A stretch of DNA of 64,000 bases. Origin: Cryptomeria japonica (Eukaryota > Streptophyta > Pinopsida > Cupressales > Cupressaceae). The position numbers and the translations under genes were made by a program. The notes below the pieces were generated by a model. That model was not told the origin of the DNA. It worked only from the letters and a program-made list of their open reading frames with translations, and did not search any database. Location: contig NC_081409.1 of assembly GCF_030272615.1 (NCBI RefSeq), positions 876,067,594 to 876,131,593 on the forward strand. The letters are read 5' to 3'. Of this stretch, positions 55,336 to 64,000 are shown piece after piece. Within the stretch, counting starts at the first letter, position 1. Each line of letters opens with the position of its first letter.

Positions 55336-56373
55336 TTATGGATCTATTTCTATGTCATGGTTTGACACAATGAATCCCAAGAGTTTACCAGATGTTACTC
55401 CAAACACACACTTTTTGGGATTGAGACGGACATTGTATTGCTCAAGTCTGTCAAATATTTTAGCTAAGACATCTAGATGATCATCTCTTGTTGTGGATTC
55501 AATTGGTAAATCATCTACATAGTCTTCCATGATTTTGTGTATCATGTCATGAAACAAGGTGGTCATTGCCCTTTGATAAGTAGCACCAACATCTTTAAGG
55601 CCAAATGGTATCACATTCCAGTAATATGTTCCCCATAGACAGGTGAAAGCTATTTTATGTTGGTCTTCTGGTGCAATCCTAATTTGATTATAACCAAAAA
55701 AACCATCCATGAGTGATAGCATTTTGTTTCCAGCTATCAAGTCCACTATCATGTCTATGTTAGGTAGTGGAAAATCATCCTTTGGGCAAGCCTTGTTGAG
55801 GTCTTTGAAGTTAGTGCATACTCTGATACCTCCAGTATGTTTGGTTATTGGTACTAAATTTGAGATCCATTTGGCATAATCTATGGGTCTAATGAAACCC
55901 ACATCTAACAATTTCTGTAATTCAATTATGACAAATAGAGTTATGTGAGGATGCATCTTCCTAAGCCTCTGTTTGTATGGTTTCACTCCTAGAAGTAATG
56001 GCAGATGATGTGAGACTAACTCTGGATCTAACCCTGGCATATCAGAATAAGACCATACAAAGTTGATTGGCCTTTGTGTAGAAAATTGAATGAACTTTTC
56101 TTTTTCCATTGGATTCAGAGATTTTGCCAGGTGCATCTTATGCACTGTTTCAGCATCTCTGATGTTGATGTCTTCAATTTCTTCAACTAGTAATGTTGAT
56201 TGTTCTTTGTCTATGGGAAGGGTGTCCAATCTATTGCAAACCATACGTTCTACTTCATTTTCATCATCTGGATTGGAAGAGGAGCTTGCTTCTCCAAAGT
56301 ATGCAGTTCTATCTAGATCTATGGTAAAGCTAGCTTTATGATCATCATAAGGAAGTCCATCCCTTGCACCCAA
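55336..56373 (-). pseudogene. Gypsy reverse transcriptase (open over 345 codons, then a stop)
   Basis: The ORF contains the Gypsy reverse-transcriptase landmarks: PYKQRLRKMHP, VGFIRPIDYAKWISNLVPI, GGIRVCTNFKDLNKACPKDD, SLMDGFFGYNQI with the first catalytic aspartate, and EDYVDDLPI, the YxDD box. LNPKKCVFGVTSGKLLGFIV follows. The frame then meets TAA just after EIDP, where related elements continue into KVKAI. The catalytic residues are intact, but the polyprotein around it is broken, so the element is inactive. Confidence 0.9.
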
Positions 56374-57367
56374 GAATTCAATTATAGCTTGATCATTTTG
56401 AAACCAATCTAATTATGGTTGTCCTTCTTGCCCCCAGTCTATTAGGTGAGGATACATGAGACAAAGATCTCTTTCTTCAGCAGGAGGAGATGTTGTTGAG
56501 ATCATGCAGATTTTGTTGTTAAAAACATACTTGACTGATGGTGGGTTGATTGGTATGTCTTTATATTCAATGTCGTCATGCACAATTGATTGGTTGTCAT
56601 AAGCTCTAAATGCTGAAAATGTGTTGCAACTTTGTAGAGATAGAAATTTGTAATCATGTGAATTAGTTATTCTCTATATATAGGTTTCTCTATCTGATTC
56701 ATATTCATAAATTTATTCATTGGAGAAAGAAGATTTTTCAATCGTATTGATGATGAATGGGAGAGTATCCTGACTGGCAGGCCCTTCTTCTATAATAGAG
56801 GCTTCATTGAGTGCTTGAATAAGAGATAGGGGTAATATTGAATTACCATCTCTTGTTGGTGCTATCCTCATTTTTGTTGATGCACTAGTTGGTGATGATG
56901 ATGTGGAAGTATCTGATGCTAGTGCAATTCTTGTTTCCATCACTATATTTACATTAGATGTTGGCTAGAAGATCGTTTATAATGTGTTATTTGGTCTCAG
57001 TGATTTAGGATCATGATTTTCACTTGTTACTAGTAAGTTTTGAATAATTGAGGTATATGGTCGAGTTGTTATTCTCTTTCTTGTCAAGCCAGTGTACCCC
57101 AATCCCCAATTTTTTGGATTCTCTGAAGGTAACATGGGCTCTATGATGCCCTATGCAAGTGCCCCCAAACTTGTGGTTCCATCATAACCATGTTGATGTA
57201 ACATCTTGAAACCATTACCATATTGTTCTAAAGGGAGTTTGATGTTTGTAGTGTCATTTTCTTATTTATACAACCATCCATTGACATCTTCATCTATAGA
57301 TTATTCATTAAGCTATCCCCACTTGGTAAAAGAACAAGAATAGAAAAAATGGACAGTTTCCTTCCCT

Positions 57368-58086
57368 TTATCTTTGTTTGTTAGATTTGGTTTTTGTCCT
57401 CCCAAAGGACCTGGGAGATAGTTGTCCTATTGACAATGTTTTGGAACATGAATAATTGCCACACCCTTCATCTTTGATTTGAAGAGGAGGTGTTGTAGGT
57501 GTGTGAGATGATGATGTTGGTGTTTCTGCAATCTTTAGAGATTCCATTTGTATGTGGAGTGGAGTTGTCTGATTTATAGGTATTTGATTATCTATGCTTG
57601 CTCTTAAGTAATTGCAGTGTTGAAAAGGGTTTGGATCGCCATGTATGGTGATCTCAATGCCATTGTAAGGGAACTTAACACATTGTTGAAAGTTGATGGC
57701 ATTTCCCACATGTCATGTATCCAGGGGCATCCTAATAGCATGTTGTACCCCAACTTTCTCTCTAAGACTTGAAAGATGATGTTTGTGGTGACTGGTCCTA
57801 TTTACACTGGTAAGGTTACTACACCCTTAGAGGGGCGTTCTTCATCATCATAAGCTATGATATTGATTGTCTTGGTGGGATCAATATGATGTTTAGAGTA
57901 ACCTAGAGATCTGATCAGATGTAAAGTGCATTTATTGAGTCGGGCTCCGCCATCTATGAGCACTCTTCGAACTTTATTTATGTGAATAAGAGCTGCTAAG
58001 TGTAGGGGATCATTGTGCATGCGTCTATTTGTTGGTACATCCTGCTTAGTGAATGCTACCTTGGAAGCTGCCAAGTTTTCAACCAT
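57368..58086 (-). pseudogene. Gypsy aspartic protease region
   Basis: A first piece (58086-57802) has HLAALIHINKVRRVLIDGGA followed by RLNKCTL, the Gypsy pepsin-like protease site, with the usual D(T/S)G or DNG motif read here as DGG. A second piece (57709-57368), in another frame, reads NAINFQQCVKFPYNGIEITI followed by HGDPNPF, the downstream part of the domain. The frame change and stops between them show decay. Confidence 0.8.
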
Positions 58087-58359
58087 GGATTGAAATGTAT
58101 TCTCATCTATATCTCTAGCAACAACATATTATTCTTTTAATGCTTTGTCTAGGATTGCCTTGTGGGCTAGTGAGATGCAAAGCAACTCAAACAATAAAAT
58201 CTGGGTTGGAGTCCTTTTTAGTTGGTCAACCATATTGTAATTGCTTGTCGGTGGAGGGGGGTTTGATGGTACCCCTTGCAATGTGACCTTGGATCTTCGA
58301 GTGATAACAACACAATCTCTGCTCCTTGGATTTACTATAATTATGACCACTATGTCATC

Positions 58360-60419
58360 TCATGCACTGATTGCACTGATTGCATAATCATATGCAACAT
58401 TGGTATAATTTGCATTGTTATTTTGTGCACCTAAAATAGAAGCTTTCCCTTTATCATGCTTAACAAAAGGGTCTTTGAATATGGTATGGTCTGTATTAGT
58501 TGATCCCTTATTGGCATCCACAGTAATATCCCCTTGATCAATAAGGTCTTCAATCAAGTTCTTGAGTTTGTAATAGCTTTCTATTTTGTGGCCTTTGGAA
58601 CGACAATATTCACTAAAATCATTGTCGTTCCACCAAGCAAGCTTGAATGGACTAGGTTTGTAGGGTCGAGCCTCTAGCAAAGTTATGGCATTATTTTGTA
58701 TGAACGTCTTGAGTTCTAACTCAAATGGTTCCCCCAATGGTGTGAAATTTCTTTTGGGTGCATTGATCCTTGGGGGTCTTGGATTGCTTGACTGAGCTGC
58801 ATTGGCATTTGTATTGTAGTTTTGATTTTGATTCTTATTCAAATTATCAACTAGTCCTTGAAGTGATACCACTAGTTGAGCTCTATTAACAACATGGGCA
58901 TCTACAACCCTGTCATTTGTAACATTCTTGTTTTTAGACCAAAACTTTGGCTTTTCATTGCTTGTATATATTGTTGGTCCATTATCCCTGTGATGTTTCA
59001 ATATTCCTTGTTCTAACAAGCCCTTCTCACACTTTATGCCTTTTTCTTTGATTTCTTTGAAAGTGACTAACATTGCATTTGCAATGGATATTTCACTTGA
59101 GGAACAAGGTTCTCAGTAAAAATGTCTACTTGCTCAACTTCGGGAATGTGACTGAGACATCTACAGTATAGAGCTCCCCATCTTTGCAAGAATGTAGCGA
59201 ACGCTTCACCTTCCTTTTGTCTAGTTGCACACATATCCATTAGGATAACTAGATTGTCTATGTTGTGTGAAATTTTTGTGATGAATAGCTCAACCAACTC
59301 ACCCCATGAAGAAATCTTAGGTGGTAGATGTGAAAACCATTCTAATGCGGTCCCTCTAAGACTTTTGGGGAATAGGCGCATTAAGTATGTGTCTTCATGG
59401 GCCACTTTTATACATGTTGTGAAGAATTCTCTGACATGATCCTAGGGATCACCTTTCCCTCTATACTTGTCAAATCTTGGAGTCTCAAAATATGGCAGAA
59501 AAGGTGGCATGTACAAATTCCTATCAAAAGGATAAGGACAAAGATCCTCCATAGTATAGCTCTTCTTGTAATTAATTGTTTGCATGTTGGTCATCTGTTT
59601 TTAGAGATTCTCTACTTGTTGAGCCAAGATCTATGTTTGGGTCAAAGGTGCACTAACCCTATAAGTATTTCCCACAAAAGGAATAGTGTTTGAGTACCTT
59701 GCAACTTGTTGAAATGTTGATTTACCATGTAATTGTATGCCTTGAATTCCACCAGGTGGTGTGCAATATGCAAATTGTGTATTGACATTTGGCTAACTGG
59801 AGCTATTCATTCATGTTGATCTTTGGTTCACATTTTGACAATTGTATGTGGATCCAATAACAACTAACATTGTAGGTTGAGATATACTTGCAGAAATACT
59901 ATTTTGAGTCATGGTTGTTGTATCTTGGGTTGAAGTATTCAACATGCTTGACATTGTAACACTTGGTGTGGTTTGAGATGTGAGACTAGTTCTTGAAGAT
60001 GCAACTGTTGATTGAGCATGAGTTGTTGTTACTTGAGTTTGTGCCATACTAGCTACTTGAGTTACATTTTGGGTCGATGTTACTCTTGGTGGCAAGATTG
60101 TCGAAACGTCAACACCTAGAGGCAACTTGTCCCTATTTTGAATTAAAAGTGAGAGATATCAATCTCTATCATTACTGATGAGTGCATTCAAAACCATGAG
60201 AAGTGTTGGATCTTGTTGGGTTGCCTCTAATTTCTCTTGTGTTAGATTATGTTGGATTTCATCTATGGAAGGCATCCTTTTGGTGTTTGTTGGTAACATT
60301 GCAGGTCTTCTACCTTGTGATTGTTGATTCGCGGATAAATCCATATTCCAAGTGGGATTGACCAAGGGGTCATTGTTTGGATCCATCTTAGCTTTTTGTG
60401 ATCTTGTTAATGGCATCAA
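58360..60419 (-). pseudogene. Gypsy gag
   Basis: The probable start is at 60419 (MMPLTRSQKAKMDPNNDPLV). A Ser/Thr/Gln-rich stretch follows (60125-59811), then the retrotransposon gag domain (59405-59067: LMRLFPKSLRGTALEWFSHL, ...WGELVELFITKI, ...TRQKEGEAFATFLQRW). The C-terminal part (59073-58360) has EYCRSKGHKIESYYKLKN, a zinc-finger-like segment in which the final cysteine is tyrosine, then LIEDLIDQG. It is broken into several frames by stops. Confidence 0.85.
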
Positions 60420-60669
60420 TGTATTTCCAAAGTGATCTTGACTCTCTATGACTTGCTATGACTCTCTAAAATGCAAATGGTATACTAAAATGCAAGACTT
60501 ATGTAAGGACTAGCTATGTATGCAATCCATAGATGACGACAATCTAATGATGACTCTGACGATGAATTGGACTATTTGTCATGATTTTTTCAACAAATTG
60601 TCAAAATTCTTCTTGTTCTCTTTGTTCCTTGATCTCTTTTTCTAGTTTTTCATCAAGGCAGATAGATTT

Positions 60670-60834
60670 TCAAATTTCTTCATCTATGACAACTTTGACT
60701 TCATCATATTGGGGAAGATCAATTCTCACTTCCCAAGCAAGATTATCCAAATCATCAATTATTTCTAATTTATCATTGTCTAACCCAAGATTGGGTTGTT
60801 CAAATGGGAAATCGTCGTCACCTTTTAGACCCAT
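60670..60834 (-). CDS. Small acidic ORF upstream of Gypsy gag
   Basis: ATG at 60834 opens a frame of about 54 codons (MGLKGDDDFPFEQPNLGLDN, then KLEIIDDLDNLAWEVRIDLP, ending VVIDEEI) that stops with TGA. The same frame continues for another 20 charged residues (...EKEIKEQREQEEF) before a second stop. It is very rich in Asp and Glu. The family is not recognised. It may be the N-terminal part of the gag polyprotein or a separate leader ORF. Confidence 0.35.
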   Translation of the reverse strand: MGLKGDDDFPFEQPNLGLDNDKLEIIDDLDNLAWEVRIDLPQYDEVKVVIDEEI

Positions 60835-60839
60835 GCAAA

Positions 60840-63800
60840 GGATATGTTCTTAAGACTTCAATTTAGTGATGAACCAAAATGCAAACTATGCAAGGGTTAA
60901 CTTTGAAACTAAGATGGTAGATGTGGATTCTAATGCACCATATTGTGATATGCACGACCAAGGTGGATCCTAAGATGAACTTAGATGATGGTAATTCAAT
61001 GGATAAACATATGCAATATTTGACAAAGATTGAAGCTATTTCTACGTGAAGTGAGGACTTGTGCAAGGAATTTGTGTAATATGAGGACACTAAAGAGACT
61101 ATGTATGGACTGAATGCCTAGGACCTAAGATCACAAAATATATAATATTCTCCATTTTTTTTAATGTGACAATGTTTGATTTTGATTTTGATTTTGATGT
61201 TGATACTTGGGATTTTCTTTGAATTTTTGAGATTCGTGTTGATGTTTTTGATAAAACTTGGTTGATATTCCATTTTGTAAAGTTTGATCATGTATCAAAG
61301 ACACAACAACAAAGTAAGAAAACCAATTTGACATAAAGAGACTATTGTTCAAATGGTTTTTTCAAACCCCAATGAGTGTTGGAATCTTTTTCAAGACCCC
61401 ATTTTGTTTTCGATAAATTTTGGTCATTTTGATCATGCAACAATCAGACTCTACTAAGGTTAAAAGGTCACAAATAATATCACAACCCACATCTTGATAC
61501 CCCGTCAACTCAAACAACCCTATCACACCCTAAGGTGCATCTATTTTTTTGCCTTTGTCTAGAAATTAAACCAAAGAGGATTGCTCCTCAATTGGCTCGT
61601 TATCTTGGGAGATATATGGTGAGTGCCTTGGGGGCAGATTCTTCCCCACCCTTGCACTGTGATACTATAAGTGTCTCGTTATCGACTTGGATTGGCCTCT
61701 AATTTCCTAAAGATATTAATCAAGGTTCCATTCGAGTGGTCATAATCAATAGCATTTTCCACTTCGTTAAGGACGTCTCCCAGTCTATAGAGGTTACACT
61801 CTACATATTTTCTCATACCATATAGGCACCGAGGGAGGAATGACGCCATTATGACAACATGTAAGACTCGTTGCTTACAATTTTCATTGCAAACATATTT
61901 ATTTATAGTGGCTTGGATTACTTGGCTTTAGTCGTTGCCACTTAGGTCGTTCTCTCTCACTTGGCCCTATGGGCTACTCAGGAGGCAGACCTTCTAAAGG
62001 TTTTATCCTAATGCGGAATTGACAGAAAGCATGAAAAATGTGGGTCTGGCTTTTTGATCACCCGGTTAAGAAGAGAGCACATACCTATCACCTTGAAGAA
62101 ACACGAAGAGCAAAAGTTCTTTTTAAAACTTCATCACAAAATTGTCTATACTACTTGGAGATGTTTCTCCAAAAGGCATGGCCTTCATTTTAACTGATAT
62201 AGTAATGATGGAATTGGTGTTTTTCTTTTTAAGAGCACCAAAAGAAAGATTAGCTAAACTAAGTCCAACTATCCCTACAAGAAACCATGAGAATTGTTAG
62301 CACATTGTGGGCTCACAAGCCTAATTCAACTTTTAGTTACAATTTTGACTTCTTTGTCTGTGGATACAAAACATTTTAATGACAAAGAGTGAAGAAAATC
62401 CAGAACATGAATGCTCTATGGATTCCCAACAATTGTAAATCAACCATTGAACAATTGTAAACTATCTTCAACAAAATTGTGATTTTCTATCAGAACAAGT
62501 GCGAATTTTTGTCAGCACAAGTGCGAACAAAAGTTTGAGCAAGTGCGAATTGATTAATCACAGAATAAAAAGACAAGAGATAGAAGTCAGATTTGGAAGA
62601 AATCATCCAAAATGAGGCGGCTTAGGACATCAATGTTGTCATAAACGTTAAACTTCTTCAGAATTTTGTGTATGGTTTGGTAGCATTGATTCATGGCTTC
62701 TTCTTCTTCCAAAATTCAGAGTTTCTCTTTTGCCTTTTTGATGTGCTGGTAGGATTTTTGTTGTCTTTTGTGTTCTTTTCTCCTCCTGACATCTAAAATT
62801 TTGAAGGTTACTCTTCCTGCCATGGGGTTAGACACATTTCATGCATAAAAAATAAATTTCCCATAATTGAAAGAAATTTATGGGTTTCCGTCGCAAAGGA
62901 ACGAAAAGCAGAAATGATAAATAAATTGAAATTTTGACCAATCCCTGCAAATGTGAATTAGTTAATACAATTGTGAATTACTATCATAACAATTGTGAAC
63001 TAATATGTGAACAATTGTGCATCAATTAGAACAAGTGCGAATTTTTGTGATAACAACTATGAAATCAGATTTTTCTGGTTTCATATAACACCTGCAAATC
63101 ATGAGAAAACAACATCAGAAAGTTAGTTCATGTCAGGTTCACCATTGTTTTCATGCTTAAAATATGTTAGGTTAAACATAGCTAATTAGACTAAAAGGAC
63201 GAATCACAAAATCCTTAACTAATTTAGCAACCTTAAACATAAATTAATGAAATAAAATGCATAAACAAGAGAATTAAACAATCAAACTAATTGAAAACTC
63301 CCTTAGTTGCATTGTGGCTTCCATTGTTCTTCTCCAAATTGTGGATGTAGGATGGATCTCAGATGTTGTACTAAAATTCCTGCATAGATTAGACAATTGC
63401 TTTGAAGACTGTGATTCTAGATTGAATTGAGGAAATGATCTTGTATTTATAGATTTTTGAGACAAATTGGGGAGATATTGAACTGAAGTGTTGATTGATA
63501 GACAACTGATTTAGATTGATCAATGAACTCATTTTGATTAATCTGTTAACTCAACTGATTGAGTAGTCAAATAGATTGATTGGATAGTGGGCTGAATAGA
63601 TTAGCTAGTTGACTAAGTCAATTGAAAAGATGATTGAATTGATTGATTAGTCAGAAAAAGTGATTTGGAGTGAAAAGGGGAGATTGGAGAGTTAACTGAT
63701 TTGATCAATCAGTTAGGATTTTCAACATGTGCTATAGGAGATTGAATTTGAAATTCAATTTCATTATTATTTGGATTTGAATTTTGATTTTCGAATGCTG

Positions 63801-64000
63801 AAATGCACATGAAATTTATTGAAATTCAGATTTGATGAAACGTTAATGAAATTAGATGAAATTATTTGAAATTCCAATTTGGGGATTTGGAGGAATGAAT
63901 TAATTAATTAAATAATTTAAATGAAATTATTTAATTATTAGAAATAGGATCAATTAAATAATGAAGATTATTTAATTAAGGGAATTAATCGTAATTAATT
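60840..64000. other. Gypsy 5' flank and unassigned AT-rich sequence
   Basis: No gene was recognised. The segment 61400-62100 is likely to belong to the Gypsy 5' LTR or leader (minus-strand TATA-like site near 61905). The phrase AAGTGCGAAT recurs several times at 62495-62550 and 63035-63050, with CAATTGTGAA near it. From 63480 to 63720 there is a loose repeat of TTGATTGA or GATTGATT words, and the last 100 bp are nearly pure A/T (attaattaaa type). Confidence 0.35.

Larger units (their letters stand above)
53256..60834 (-). mobile_element. Minus-strand Ty3/Gypsy element, decayed and truncated
   Basis: Read on the minus strand, the order is a small acidic ORF (60834), gag (60419-58360), protease (58086-57368), reverse transcriptase (56373-55336), RNase H (55314 to 53256, split by a solo LTR). 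It ends near 53256, before any integrase, where it meets a LINE remnant. The protease, reverse transcriptase, RNase H order without integrase in front is the Gypsy order. Many stops and frame changes are present. LTRs were not resolved. A TATAAATA-like site on the minus strand near 61905 and the phrase GGGTATCAAGATGTGG near 61490 may belong to the 5' LTR and primer-site region. Confidence 0.8.

Noticed and set aside
1-64000. tRNA, rRNA or other structured RNA genes
   Set aside because: No cloverleaf, A/B box pair or rRNA signature was noticed. The only tRNA-like matches are the 12-base primer sites of the Copia elements.

Overview
This is plant nuclear DNA. It is AT-rich and mostly made of old, nested LTR retrotransposons, with a few exons of one ordinary gene. 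The very long intron, the age of the insertions and the absence of any bacterial gene layout suggest a gymnosperm, most likely a conifer. That assignment is an inference; no species-diagnostic sequence was recognised.

Host gene. Three minus-strand blocks look like exons of one gene. They are a possible first coding exon at 50695-50786, a 544-bp exon at 48034-48577 and an 87-bp exon at 21591-21677. The last two join in phase into an ARM-repeat protein resembling Arabidopsis At2g39910 and TELO2-interacting protein 2 (TTI2). The intron between them is about 26.4 kb and holds most of the central transposons. Later exons must lie further left or outside the window.

Left third (1-19300). Parts of a repeat family that begins TGTTGTGACG lie here in both orientations (from 1049, from 3698, and on the minus strand from 14989). 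They are interrupted by a minus-strand Copia element (3035-8049, TSD ttaag) and by a solo LTR-like insertion (10008-12486, TSD atctt). Each TGTTGTGACG copy carries its own kind of short-motif array. A 608-bp hAT-type element with an 8-bp TSD sits at 18685-19292.

Centre (21600-45600, inside the intron). A foldback MITE at 22168-22433 is followed by a decayed plus-strand Copia element (24720-30793). Next is a related, non-autonomous Copia element (30794-44547). Its 5' LTR is split by a 7,254-bp unit (31534-38787, TSD caacc) that carries an intact open reading frame of about 1,074 codons of unrecognised function behind a TATA box and an array of hairpin motifs phased at about 166 bp. A solo LTR-like insertion (41942-43197, TSD cttat) lies further right in the same Copia element.

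Right third (45600-64000). Tandem repeats, the exons at 48034-48577 and 50695-50786, a LINE reverse-transcriptase scrap and a LINE ORF1 remnant (51901-53255) are followed by a decayed minus-strand Ty3/Gypsy element (53256 to at least 60834). A solo LTR-like insertion (53358-54814, TSD cccac) splits its RNase H region.

Most interesting content. The points to check first are the intact ORF unit at 31534-38787, the two collinear 166-bp hairpin arrays, and hairpins in the Copia LTRs and 3' noncoding regions whose arms change together between copies.
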